From assembly GCA_023974075.1 (NCBI GenBank), contig CM043801.1:33509699-33573698 (forward strand): DNA of 64,000 bases, in the 5' to 3' direction. The notes below the pieces were generated by a model. The model did no database searches. It was given only the letters and a program-made list of their open reading frames with translations, and was not told where the DNA came from. Shown piece by piece: positions 1-11,115 of this stretch. Numbering within the stretch: the first letter of the stretch is position 1; each line of letters begins with the position of its first letter. Made by a program: the position numbers and the translations under genes. The stretch comes from Chaenocephalus aceratus. Lineage: Eukaryota; Chordata; Actinopteri; Perciformes; Channichthyidae.

Positions 1-848
1 CTGCTCCGACCCTCGGTCCTGACGGACTCCAACTTGTGTTTATTAATCAAACAAATAAATAAACACAAGGATAATTAATGTAGTGTTATTGTTGAGTAAA
101 TGGAGAATTGCACAGGGGAAAATAACGTATCTATGCCACAATTTTAGATGCGGATTTTGTTAAACTAATACGTTTGCGCTGTGGACCAACACTATACTTT
201 GACGGGGAAGGGGGTAGCAATAAAGATAACACCATTAAACAGTTACACAACATAACAGAAATAATATCAATAGCAGCGTCCCTAGCAACCACCTTGGTGA
301 CAATGAAAACGTTGTATAGACACAATTTCCTGAAGTAATCTTCGTAAATAACTACAAACTAAAGATCATGTACATCCACTGCACACATAATCTGAAATAA
401 CAACTCATATTTCTCGCATCAAATGACATCAAAACGCATTTTAATGGCCAAAGTAACTTTAAATAGGCATTTTACACCGAGAATAAAACGAAGTTCGGCC
501 ATGTTTTTTTTTCTGCAGGGAGAAATGTGAAGATCACGTGACAGAGACGCCAGCCATTGGAATGAATGGTGAAAAAAATGTGGATCTTACAATTTCAGAG
601 GCGTTTTTGTAGAAATACCACGTCCTACGTTGTGGACCAACGTAGTTATTACACGTTTTTTTGTAAGTATGAGACTGGGTTGAATATACTGTATATCTAA
701 TAGTTTTTCTTGTTACTCATCTTTCTTCACTACAAGTTTTTATCTTGTTATTTTTATGATTTCGATGTTGTTTCCAAAGCCTTCTTTGCATTGCTTGGCA
801 CCTTTTCCCTTTGCGTTGTACTTATTTTCTAAACTTTATATATCTCAC
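1..848. other. Presumed keratin intron 1; no exon seen
   Basis: This AT-rich stretch shows no keratin coil sequence on the minus strand. The first 100 bases (cctgacggactcc, then AATAAATAAACACAAGGATAAT) resemble 4540-4610, so they are probably part of a dispersed repeat. Confidence 0.4.
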
Positions 849-1211
849 CTTGTCCTGCTGGTCTATGATGGTGGCCCTGAAGGCGGAGGAGTCGTGGGCG
901 TCAGGTCGGCTCTTGCTCTCCAGGAAAAGTCTGATCTTCAGCTCCAGCTCTCCGTTGGCCTTCTCCATGCTGTGCACCTTGTCCAGGTATGTGGCCAGGC
1001 GGTCGTTGAGGTTGTGCATGGTGGCCTTCTCGTTGGCGGACACGTCCACGCAGTCGGTCAGGTTGAAGGACCTGCCAGCGGAGAACGACGAGTTGGCCTG
1101 GGAGACACGGACTCCGGACCCTCCGGCTCCTCCGTACACACTGCCGGCCCCCATGCTGCCGACGCGGCGGGAGGAGGACATGTTGTTGATGCTGCGGTTG
1201 CTGGAGAACAT
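849..1211 (-). CDS. Type I keratin, exon 1 (head and start of coil 1A); gene continues off the left edge
   Basis: An intermediate-filament subunit that pairs with a type II keratin in epithelial cells. The start at 1211 opens with [16 protein letters not shown] and a Ser/Gly-rich head of about 75 residues ([17 protein letters not shown]). The helix-initiation motif follows ([20 protein letters not shown]), then [12 protein letters not shown], the start of coil 1A/1B typical of type I keratins. The exon ends at GACAAG followed by the donor gtgaga at 848-847. Seven or so further exons are expected at lower coordinates, but none is visible in 1-848, so intron 1 or the gene must continue outside. 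Upstream in-frame codons are taken as 5' UTR because the conserved head starts at this Met. The exact paralogue cannot be named. Confidence 0.85.
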
Positions 1212-1261
1212 GGCTGAGTGTCGGTTGGTGGTCGGCTCTGAGCTGCTGGGGCCACGGGCTC

Positions 1262-1268
1262 CTTTTAT
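1262..1268 (-). promoter_or_regulatory. Candidate TATA box of the keratin gene
   Basis: On the minus strand the sequence reads ATAAAAG, about 50 nt upstream of the keratin start codon. That spacing would give a start site near 1235 and a short 5' UTR, as is usual for keratins. The site is inferred from position and motif only. Confidence 0.45.
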
Positions 1269-1390
1269 GAGGCTGGACAGGGGTTGGGCAGGGACCACTG
1301 TGAAGCCCCGAGGCCCCTCAGAGCAAACCGGTCTGGGCTGAGCGGGCGGTGTCCAGCAGGGCGGGGGCATATCCAGAATGTCCTCAAGGG

Positions 1391-1435
1391 CTTCAGGGGC
1401 CTCAGGGGCCTCAGGGGCCTCAGGGGCCTCAGGGG
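1391..1435. repeat. 9-bp tandem repeat with four GCCTCAGGG (TFAP2-type) sites
   Basis: Four perfect 9-bp units (cctcagggg) and one variant unit lie about 180-225 bp upstream of the keratin start codon. Each perfect unit with its neighbour gives GCCTCAGGG, which fits the TFAP2 consensus SCCTSRGGS. AP-2 factors are established regulators of keratin promoters; their use here is inferred. Open frames across this repeat are artefacts of repetition. Confidence 0.6.
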
Positions 1436-1967
1436 CCTGCAAGCAGCATGAGGGGCCCGAAGGCTGTCTATACCAGACGGGCCAGTCCTGCCAGTCCACA
1501 CAGAGACATCCAGCCACACCACACACACCTTCAAAAGCAGGAATTCTGCTGCAATTATGAAGGTGGGACTCATTTCCATATTTTGTACGTGTCTCATGTT
1601 AAAATTGGCCATTAAAACTTAAAAATACAACAGGATAAAGAGTTTGGCGCAGAGCAGAGAGGATTAGGGGATCAACACAATCTCACACTATTTTTATATT
1701 TGAATTCATTAATAGTTATTCACTCTTGATAATTTCTTTAAATGCTGTTATCAGTTTCTAAAATATAGAAGTGTGTCTTTTCTCTGTTTTATATCATTAA
1801 AGTGAATATTTGTGAGTATGGACCTTTATATATACAGTCTATGGTATGGACCTATAGACTCTTGGAGACTGAGATGGATATTTCTCACACATTTCTGGCA
1901 TTTTATACACCAAACATTTGATATAGAAATGAATCCAGAGATAATTAAATGAGGATTGTAATCGATA

Positions 1968-2134
1968 GTTGCAGCAGTAATGAAAAATGGGACATTTAAA
2001 ACAGAGCCAATAAATACCAACAATGTGAGGCAGACTGTCCGCAGAGGAAACCGGTGAAACCAGAAGAGATGAAGCCACGAAACAAGAGCAGAAAGCAGGT
2101 CTGCTGTTATTGAAATATCCAAATACCACATATT
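1968..2134. repeat. Direct repeat, copy 1
   Basis: The block runs from gttgcagcagtaatgaaaa to accacatatt and recurs at 2753-2916 with small insertions and deletions. No coding potential was recognised. Nothing else was seen in 1441-3480. Confidence 0.7.
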
Positions 2135-2752
2135 ACCAATGTTCCATCTTCATACACGCTCTGTGATTAGACCCTTGCAGCAGAAGAGGAGAAACTCCCC
2201 AAAAGAAATGAAAGGAGGAAAATGTTAGAAACCTCAGGGAGAGAGACTGAGGAGTGAGGAGACACATGTGATGGATGTGGAGTTACACAATAAACAACAT
2301 AATAACATTACAACATCCATATATGATAATATGAACAAATATGAAAGAGGCCTCCAGCCGCCTCCAACAGAGACATCCAGTCAAACCACTAACGCTGTAA
2401 AAACAGGTTTTACTGCTGAAGGGGTTAAGGTGCGGCTCATTTTTAACATACCCTCAGGGACAATGCATATTGATCATCTCTACAAGTTAAGGAACTATAG
2501 CACAGTTGTCTTAAATCCCAGGCTTACGGTGGCCGACAGGTGCAAACGCCGAACAACGGCCAAAAACGCATACATCAGGAAACACCTGCAAATAATGAAA
2601 TGAAAAACAAACCCTGAAAACAAATACAACAAAAAAACGCTGCATTTACAGAAATGATGCAAACTAAATACAACCAACCCGGTATCAGATGTCACGATTG
2701 TGTCCCTTCAAACGTGTCAGTTGCACGGTATTGTTTATGACGAATGTATTTT

Positions 2753-2916
2753 GTTGCAGCAGTAATGAAAAATAGGACGTTTAAAACATAGAAACCAACA
2801 ATGTGAGGCAGACTGTCAGCAGAGGAAACCGGTGAAACCAGAAGAGATGCAATCCGACCAAAAGCCACGAAACAAGAGCAGAGAGCAGGTCTGCTGTTAT
2901 TGAAATACCACATATT
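2753..2916. repeat. Direct repeat, copy 2
   Basis: The second copy of the 1968-2134 block has the same orientation and shares ccaacaatgtgaggcagact and the tail accacatatt. It lacks about 15 bases present in copy 1 and gains about 15 elsewhere, so the duplication is not recent. Confidence 0.7.
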
Positions 2917-3554
2917 GAGTAGAATGTTTACATGAAGTCATGAACACTAACCCAGACATTAATTGTTTAACTTGAACCTAAAACACTTGTAGCCAGTCTC
3001 TGCATTCCCATTATTTCACAATAAGGGGAATGTCAACACAGACACCTGTCAGCCCGCACTCTGCTGTTCCTCAGCACCACTCCCCCTCCCTCCCGCTGAA
3101 ATTATGAATGAAAAGCGTAGTAATCCTAGATAACACGGCAGTTTGTTTTCATCTGATTTCAAATAAACAAAGTCTTGGTTTTAAGAATATTAAACTTGTT
3201 TCCAAATTCAGATGACAAAAACAACTTTTAAGCTTGTAAAGGCATAATTACAAGAGGCAACTTAACGTCACAGCAGACATAACAACAGGGTGTTTCTTGT
3301 GAGGGTTTCCCCGGGAAATAAACACAATACACACAAATGCGTCACAGATTATTTCGCGGTATTTGAAATAATCTACGCAGCTCGCGACGTAACTAGGAGT
3401 CGAGTGGACGGTATCAGTACTACAAGTAAAAGAAAAAAAATGTAATTTTTTTTTTTATTATTAAATACGTTGTTTATAAATTAATCTGAGGGCTGCAAAA
3501 AGAGGAGGTGGGGGCCGCATGCGGCCCGCAGGCCGCCATTTTCCCATCCCTGGC

Positions 3555-4390
3555 CTAAACCATTCAAAGCTTTATAAACCAGCAGCAGTATTTTGAAATC
3601 TATTCTTTGACACACAGGAAGCCAGTGTAAATACTTCAGAACAGGAGTGATGTGATCCACTTTCTTAGTGTTAGTGAGGACTCGAGCAGCGGCGTTCTGA
3701 ATCAGCTGCAGCTTCCTAATAGATGTTTTAGTGAGACCTGTGAAGACACCATTGCAGTAGTCGAGTCTACTGAAGATAAAAGCATGGACACGTTTTTCCA
3801 AATCCTGCTGTGACATTAGTCTTTTAATCCTAGATATATTCTTTAGGTGATAGTAGGCTAATTTAGTAACTGTTTTAATGTGACTGTTGAAACTCAGGTC
3901 CGAGTCCATGACTACACCTAGATTTCTGGCTTTATCTGTTGTTTTGAACATTGCAGGCTGAAGCTCAGCGCTAACTTTTATACATTCTGCCTTGGCTCCA
4001 AAGACCATTACCTCAGTTTTGTTTTTGTTTAATTGGAGAAAGTTCTGACACATCCAGTCATTGATTTGATTTACTCAGTGTTTGAATAGGAGAATAGTCC
4101 CTGGTGAAATGGTTATGTCAATTTGTGTGTCATCCGCATAGCTATGGTAACTTATTTTGTTGTTTTTCATTATCTGAGCCAGTGGTAGCATGTAGATGTT
4201 AAAGAGAGAGGCCCCAAGATGGAGCCTTGAGGAACCCCACATGTCAAATTTGTCAACTCAGATTTGTATTTACCTATAGAAACAAAGTTGTTTCTGTCCT
4301 TTAAGTAGGATTCAAATCAATTTAGAACTGTTTCCAAAAGTCCCACCCAGTTTTCTAGTCGGTCGAGTAATATGTTGTGGTCAACAGGGT
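3555..4390 (-). mobile_element. CR1/L2-like LINE fragment: C-terminal half of a reverse transcriptase
   Basis: On the minus strand the fragment shows, in order, VPQGSILGP (near 4230), the catalytic SYADDTQ (near 4130), [34 protein letters not shown] and LKYLHWLPVCQRIDFKILLL. This is the usual order in CR1/L2-type non-LTR retrotransposon reverse transcriptases. The frame is broken between the YADD part and the downstream part (about 4054-4080), and the 5' half is missing, so the copy is dead. Confidence 0.85.
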
Positions 4391-4724
4391 CAAACGCAGC
4401 ACTGAGATCTAATAATAGTAACACTGAAGTTCTGCCACTGTCTGTGTTTAAGTGGATGTCATTGAATACCTTTACAAGAGCAGTCTCAGTGCTGTGGTTT
4501 GGACGTCTGTTTCCGTTATTTTATTTTGAAATTCAGTTCCTGACGGACGCCAAAAAAGCCAGAGATTATGGAATTAAATCAATAAATAAAAGCAAGGATA
4601 ATTGTGTGTTATTGGTGAGTAAATAACAGTGTGTTATTTTGAAAAGAATAACAAATTAGAAGGAAAAAGAGATTTAAAAAATACAGATTTCAGTATTCTG
4701 AGGCTCTGAGCCACATTTATTTTC

Positions 4725-4996
4725 CTCACAGACGGCAACAAAAGTCCGAAATGATACGATTTAAAATAAAAGCAATAATTGTGGCTTGATATTGAGTAAG
4801 AACCTGGTAAGAACATGTTTTTATGAACCACACAGCTTCCGGTCTTCCACGACCCGACCGGAGAAAAAGACGTGTTGCAGGCACGAAACACATTACCAGT
4901 AGAAATACATTGCTTTTAAAATCATGCTGTGCAACACGAAAAAAAGGGGGAAATTGTGTTGGTGAACACGAAATGCCATGACACTGGGTTGAACAG
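4725..4996. repeat. Half copy of the foldback element seen at 63459-63960
   Basis: This stretch has the spacer (gacggcaacaaaagtccga), the segment with gtggcttgatattgagtaag, gaccggagaaaaagacgtg, and the end ccatgacactgggttg. It matches the right arm at 63700-63957 nearly base for base. Only one arm is present. Confidence 0.75.
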
Positions 4997-5804
4997 TCTT
5001 ACATGAGATTAAACATTAACAAATACCAAGCTCATCTCATGACATGAATGTGTGTGTTCATAATAAGTTCATAACTTTATAGTAATGGGTGTTAATTTAC
5101 TTATATACGAACAAACAGCAGGTAAATATCACATTTAATAAGTTAAGGATCATCACTGCAAGTTTACAATTCCCTTTGGCGCCCCCTACTGCTGAAGGAG
5201 GAGACAGGCACAACTTTGTGAGCTTAGCCTTTGCAGACAAACCTATATAACACATGAAAGGGGAAACCCCAAAAATCATAAAGGGGGCTTTTAACACCAA
5301 CTTTAAAGTTTCTTCTTAACTTAAACATCAACAACTTAAAGAAAAGGCTCAGGCATGTACAATGTACCACTAGAGCACTCTCCAAACAAATGATGGCACT
5401 TCTTATATTTTATTCCAGGCACTTTCATATTTAAACTAAATAACTTCTTTGATAAAAGGCCGTTGGCGTCTTCCTTTAGTAATAATAATCCATTAGGTCT
5501 GAAACATTGGAGTACTTCTTCAAGACAGGGTTCTCAGAACAAACCTGAAGCTGAGAAAAGCAACAGGTCAGACCTCCACTGCCACCTACTGGTTTTATTT
5601 GGGACAAGAAATCATTCCTGTTAAAAAGTCAATAAGAATTACAGTTCAACACAGATGCATGGTATATTCTGCTGACAAAGTGCTGACAGCCACTACACTT
5701 AAAGTACAAAAAAGAATTCTCCATATGCGAAATACATAATTAAATATAGAGTATGACATTAGATTGTTAATTGCTGCATCAAGCAGGTTGTAACAGTTTT
5801 AGAT

Positions 5805-5908
5805 AAACACAGTTTTGATACACTTTGTTATACAGTTGTTGATGTACAGCACTTTGTTCAACTCTGTTGTTTTTAAATGTGCTATCGAAATAAAATAGAT
5901 TGGATTGG
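5805..5908 (+). mobile_element. LINE 3'-end fragment
   Basis: The sequence tacagcactttgttcaactc followed by gtgctatcgaaataaaatag resembles the 3' ends of teleost LINEs, where an AATAAA-like tail follows 'gtgctat'. The element is strongly truncated. The rest of 5000-5990 holds only short dispersed repeats, such as 5160-5290, and no gene. Confidence 0.45.
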
Positions 5909-5989
5909 ATTTACAATGTTTAGAACGTCTTGTGAATATATTGTATACTTTGTGGTGACCACCTATTAATACACTGGGACATAATTCCT

Positions 5990-6800
5990 ACATGGAACTA
6001 CAGTTGGAGTTTTGTTTCCACACGGACATGTTAGGTGTTGTCTATATATGTTGTGTGCCCTCCTGGCTTCCCTCTCTTCTTCCCGGACTGCAAACGGACA
6101 ACATGACCTGAGTTACTCTCTAATAAAGTTCCCTTTTGCATCTTCATTGCACCGCCTCTGACTCCCTATCTCTCGACACTACACTGGTGACCCTGACAAA
6201 GTCTCGAGAAGTTTCCGGGACGGACCCGAACACGGCAAAAAGAACGCAAGTTTTTTTCTCGAAATGCCGGGGATTTTTTGGACTCGTCCGTGGCTGCCAC
6301 CGGCACGCGGACTGAGTCTCGGTGCGTGCCCCGCAGAAGAGCTGGGGACGTTGCTCGCCATTCCCGCATCAGCCTTCCATCCAACAGGGGGACGATGCAC
6401 GACCTGCTGGGTCGACCAGCAGGTCAGGCGGCGTGCTCCGGGCGGCGTGCTCCGGAACCTGTCTGGCCTCTCCTGCCTTCCGGGGATATCCAGACGCCAC
6501 TCACGTTTTCATCGGTGCCTGGGTGGCGCGCTCCGGGACCCTATCTGGCCTCTCATCTGTCCACGGCTCCTTTTTCCCGGGGTTGCTCTCCGCTTCCCGG
6601 GGATACCTCAACGCCTGCTGAGGACTTCGTGCTCGCCAGCGTTGTGCGTCTGCCTGCGGTCGGGTTGCGCTCCTTCCTCCCTGGGACCATACTCAGTCAA
6701 ATTGGGTCAGGGCCCTCTTCCTCACACATCTCCTTCTGGCGCCCTCGCTTGGACCACACCCATCTTTAAAATCAACCTTATAATCTCACTTTAACATCTG
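5990..6800 (+). mobile_element. Possible LTR-retrotransposon fragment (LTR end plus leader)
   Basis: A poly(A) signal (CTAATAAAGTTCCC at about 6120) is followed by ctctcgacactacactggtg and a GC-rich leader. The motif 'actggtgaccctgac' resembles the LTR/primer-binding-site junction of fish Ty3/gypsy elements. Open frames over 6166-6794 overlap on both strands and show no gag, protease or reverse transcriptase motif. A matching second LTR was not found, so this is a guess. Confidence 0.35.
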
Positions 6801-7238
6801 CAAAGTTGCATGACTGCATCTTGCACAATTGCAAAATTGGAGTGACAAAATGTGTCAGCTGACAATATCAAGAGGTCCTCAAATCCTCCTCTATTCTAGT
6901 TCCCGATACAGTAGAAGCTTCCAGAAGCCCATCTGCCACGAGACGCTAACGGTCACTAGGAAACAATGGCAGCATCCCACCCACACTGATTCAAAGACAT
7001 GGACACTTCTTAGTAACAAACAATTCCATCCTTTAAACACTTTATTAGCTGTTAAAAAAGCAGCAAAACATTTAGTTTACAAAAAAAAAGTCAGGGGCTA
7101 AAGCAAAGTCGGGATTCATACATGGATTTCTCTGAACAATACCATCTTGTAGTTATTATAGCCAAAGTAGTGGTCGACCAAACAGGTCCAAATTGAGGTC
7201 TCAAAGAGTTAAGTCCACATCTTCCAACACGAACCTGT

Positions 7239-8150
7239 TTGTGTTTACCTGTGTGGTCAGGCTCTGACCTCCGAAGCCAGGCTAAATGTAAATCTCCATT
7301 CACAGAAGCTGTCGTGGGGCACGACCCCCAGCCCTGCCCCAGCTGTGAGGCGGGACAGACTGCACATAAAACCACTGCTATCAGGAGGCTGTTGAGGAAG
7401 CAGAGCCAGGCGCCGCTCAGGCCCAGGTGGGCAGGGATTCCCACAAGCAGCAGGAGGAGCTCGGCCAGAATCACCAGGAACAGAGCCCATGTGTTCAGAA
7501 ATATATTCAGGGTCTGGAGAACAAAACTTCTTCTGGAGAGAGCTCTACTTTGGTCTGTAGTTTGATCTTTTAAAGGAGGATGTTTTAATGTCAGGCATCC
7601 AGCATGCAACGCTGCACAGCCCAAAATCAGGAGGAGAGACGTAGCAATGTGCAGGATCTGAGAGGTGTGGAAGACCCAGCACTGGTGGATCTGGATGTGA
7701 AACACTTCCTCCATGACGGGCCTGAAGTCAGACAGCAGGAAAACATAGAGAGCAGAGAGGATCCACAGCAGGCCGCTCACAAAGAGGCTCAACCTGCTGG
7801 AGGCCTGCCACCTCCGAGTGACGGAGAAGAAATGGTCCAAACCGGCCAGGACTACGACCGGCCACTGCAAAGCGCTGTAGACTTCTCCAAGGATCTGAAA
7901 CCAGCAGACACACATGGTACCCGGGTCAGCTTTAAGCCCAGCAGGTGTCCCTCAGCCTGGAGGTGCAGGGCGGTGACGGAGAGGGTCAGGAGTGTGTCGG
8001 CGACAGCCAGGGACACACTGAAAACTCCCAGGAAGCTTCGGCAGATGTGTTTCCTCTGGAAGAACACCAGCGCCCAGTTGAGAAGACATTTTCCTTCCCA
8101 GGCCCCGCAGGATGGAGGCGATGGGGGACGTTCATTGTGTTTTCAACCAG
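7239..8150 (-). pseudogene. gpr160: GPR160-like seven-transmembrane receptor, frame broken at two or more points
   Basis: GPR160 is an orphan receptor of the plasma membrane. One frame reads NWALVFFQRKHICRSFLGVF then SLAVADTLLTLSVTALHL (TM1 end and TM2). A second frame, entered near 7917-7925, continues with MCVCWFQILGEVYSALQWP and VVVLAGLDHFF (TM3), then SGLLWILSALYVFLL (TM4), SLLLILGCAALHA (TM5), LFLVILAELLLLLVG (TM6) and AWLCFLNSLLIAVVLC (TM7). The order and spacing fit GPR160 and its single coding exon. The frame change falls at cccgggt, where one missing G would join the two parts. Another break lies near 8065-8100, before TM1. These breaks may be consensus errors or real decay. The start and stop are uncertain; the last frame stays open to 7091. 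Confidence 0.65.
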
Positions 8151-8214
8151 AGGTGCAGCGGGTACCGGGGGCCATTATGGAGGGCCGCTCTGCTGCTGCA
8201 GGTGGAAACATAAT

Positions 8215-8370
8215 TTAAATGTATTACTTGAACAAATCGTACAACCTAATTTCAAATCTTAAAGAACCAGTATGTAGGATTTATTTATTTGTCATTGTGA
8301 AACAGAATTTAAATGTATTTCTTAAAATAAGCCTTACAAACCTTACTTTCAAATCTTAAAGAACCAGTAT
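8215..8370. repeat. Imperfect tandem duplication in intergenic DNA
   Basis: Two neighbouring copies of a segment ending ttcaaatcttaaagaaccag, followed by tatgtaggat or tatataagat, lie side by side. No gene was seen between 8200 and 9470; that stretch is AT-rich non-coding sequence. Confidence 0.55.
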
Positions 8371-9604
8371 ATAAGATATATTTCTTTATTTAAGGGTTGC
8401 CGCTATTCCAACTAACTTAGCAAACAAATAGACTGAGTGAAATGTACCCTTTAAACAACAACAACAACAACACTTTTTTTTTCTCTGCTCAGACCTTTTT
8501 AAATATTTGATGTGTCTGCATGGAGACCTCCTCCCATGGTTACAGGCTTTATTTCCTTTTTTTAAACTGGCGACTCACAAGAAGTCTCTGAAAAAGATGA
8601 ACTAAGTATTCGTTGCAGGAGTATCACGCTCACCAAATACAACAGGGGGTGATGTCAACAAATCAATGCACGTCACACTTTCTTTTTCATTGTTCTTGAA
8701 GATGTTTGGGACGCTACCCCCCCATTATGTAAACTTTCAACATAATTAAACTTCATAGCACCAAACAGTAAGTGAGGTTAACTGTAGTGTTGGTTCAAGG
8801 TGCAAACAAGGTGTGGTTCATTGTATTCAAATCCTTTGCAAATAGGCTTTGAGGCCCCCAAGAGTACAGCAGTAATTCATGAAAAATGTAGGAAATAAGG
8901 CTTTGGTTTCAAACTACTGTTCCTGCTCCTCTACTGATGACTGCCTGAGGTTTGCTCTCTTGCACATGCTTGAAGTATTTTTATTATTATTCTAAACAAC
9001 TTAGTCAACTTATAATACAAACAATTACAACATAAATAATAAAGAACAGGCATATCATCAGGAAAGAGGTGTATGGAGGTTATTTCGAGGACATTTATTA
9101 TTATAATGATGCACTTTGTGATGTATTTTATACATAAATATGTATATTAATATTCTATAAGGACATGTTGTAGATATGCTAAAGTATGACTCTTTAATTG
9201 CATTTTTACGAGATGCTATTTATTGAAAAAAGCATATTCTTTAAAAGGAGCAGATTTTAATAAAATGATTTCTTATCACAAGACACATTTTTGAGGAACA
9301 ATATATTTTTCTTTTCTTTTCTTCCAAGGTTACATTTTACACTTGTTCATAAACTGCAACAACTTTGGAGGCGGGACACCAGGATTATGGAAATTGATTT
9401 GAAAAACTTTTTTTTTGTGTAAATAAGTTTCAACCCCTAATCTTTCTACGTAGGGCCTACCTCCTGTAATCCCCCGAACAACCCCTAGGGGTCCCTCTGG
9501 TTGGGAACCAGAGCTATGAGTTTATTTGTTCTTGTTGAGCTTCTCCATGACTGCGTTTCACTTCTCAAATTTTTCATTTCCACGCTCTTCGGTCTCGGTC
9601 TCAC

Positions 9605-10160
9605 CGGAAGTTGATTTGTCTGCGCCATCTTGAGTACCGTCCCAATGGCCTTATTTTTGCCGGAGGAGCGATAATGATTTTATGTGCTTTTTTTAACGAT
9701 AAAATTGTTACTCTTAGAAACAAAATGAATGACCTCTTGCCTTTGACCAGTATAGTGTTATCAACAGCTCCCAGAAACGTAAGTTCTAATATTACACTAG
9801 ATAGTAAATTAGAATGCTTTTCAGCCATTAACCTTGAACAATTAAATTCAATGATTCTCTCTTCTAAACCATCAACGTGCATGTTAGACCCAATTCCAAC
9901 TAAGCTGTTGAAGGAAGTTTTTCCATTAATTAGCACTTATTTATTAAATATTATGAATATGTCTTTATTATCAGGCTATGTTCCACAATCATTCAAAGTA
10001 GCAGTACGATGTGAGGGTCTAAGGACAGAGGGTCTAAGGACAGAGGGTGTCGTATTGTCATACTGATATTCTGTACAAACTGTGAAGTCCACTGAGACAA
10101 ATGTAACATTTGTGATATTGGCTATATAAATAAACATTGATTGATTGATTGATAATGGAG
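9605..10160 (+). mobile_element. LINE fragment: RT N-terminal part joined to a LINE 3' tail
   Basis: The plus-strand frame contains NLEQLNSMILSSKPSTCMLD, PIPTKLLKEVFP and LLSGYVPQSFK. These are typical of the region just before the reverse transcriptase core in CR1/L2-type elements. It joins abruptly, at about 10007, to the tail also seen at 29818-30020 (ggtctaaggacagagg repeats, ctatataaataaacattgat and a short TTGA run). The middle is therefore deleted. It sits in the SLAM pseudogene gap. Confidence 0.75.
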
Positions 10161-10164
10161 GAAC

Positions 10165-11115
10165 CACCAGACCATCCTCCGATGAAATCCTCAGACACTC
10201 GCCCCGCCCCCTTACTGTGTATCGCTCACTGATTGGACGATGCAGTGCATGCACTGATCTGATGCTTCTTGACATGAGAGCAGTTTCCCAGCGGAGTGAA
10301 GAAAATAAATGAAACTCACGGGAGTCACTTCTCAGTTTATACTGAGTTTTGTTTCAATTCAAGTTTCATTTAGTTACAAATATGTGATATATCTGAACAA
10401 CAAAGTGGTCAAAAATCATTTTTATTCATTTTTTGGAAACATTTTCATGATCGCTTTTTTCGTTTTACATTTTCATTCATTGCCATTTCCATTCAGTCAT
10501 TAAGTGCTATTTAAATGTTAATGTCTACATATCCACACAAACAAACACAGTGTTCAATCCAATGAATGTTAGTCTAACTGGGTTTTGATAGATAACATAT
10601 CTCTTTTTCTTCTCTCAATTATTTTATTTCTATTGTGCACTCTAATAAATATGAATCCAACAATGGATAAACGAACAATGTTCGTTTATACATTTTAAGA
10701 ATGGCGTTTATCTTTTTTGAGAATGAGTTCTTATTTTATTTTATTTATTGGGGTCTGCAACAGATGATACAAATGTTTGTGTCAGTAAATGTGTAGGCGG
10801 GGGTGTTTGTGAATATAACGGGGATAGAGCTGCTGTCAGACGAACAGCTGTGCGGCGTCATCACAAACGGACGTCGCTTCACATGACGCTCCGGAGGAAA
10901 TGACGTCCCATTGCTCTTAAAACACATTTCCCTGCTTCTCGTGGTTTCCTTGAGTCTCCTGGTGGGAGGGACTAGACGCAGGGAAACGACGCAAGTGAGG
11001 GAAGCAAGGAATCCATTTAACCAAAGTGAAACGCAGCCCATGAGATGAACTCCTGTGGGTGGGACTAAGACACGAGGATAGGAGTCGAGGAGGGGAATTA
11101 GAGAAATGAGAAACC
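10165..11115. other. Intergenic or degenerate sequence, no gene seen
   Basis: AT-rich in 10300-10740, with no recognisable domain on either strand. It lies inside the span of the decayed SLAM copy and holds no detectable remnant of the membrane segment. Confidence 0.4.

Noticed and set aside
756..1341. Two plus-strand open frames (153 and 176 codons)
   Set aside because: They are antisense to the keratin exon; the minus frame has the conserved coil 1A motif.
1265..1612. Open frames rich in RPL, GPQ or SGA repeats on both strands
   Set aside because: They are the 9-bp tandem repeat translated in different phases.
6166..6794. Overlapping GC-rich open frames on both strands, up to 176 codons
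   Set aside because: No domain, no splice support, and mutually overlapping. More likely the leader of an LTR element.
7239..8262. Plus-strand frames of 108, 204 and 105 codons
   Set aside because: They are antisense to the GPR160-like receptor, whose minus-strand transmembrane pattern is clear.
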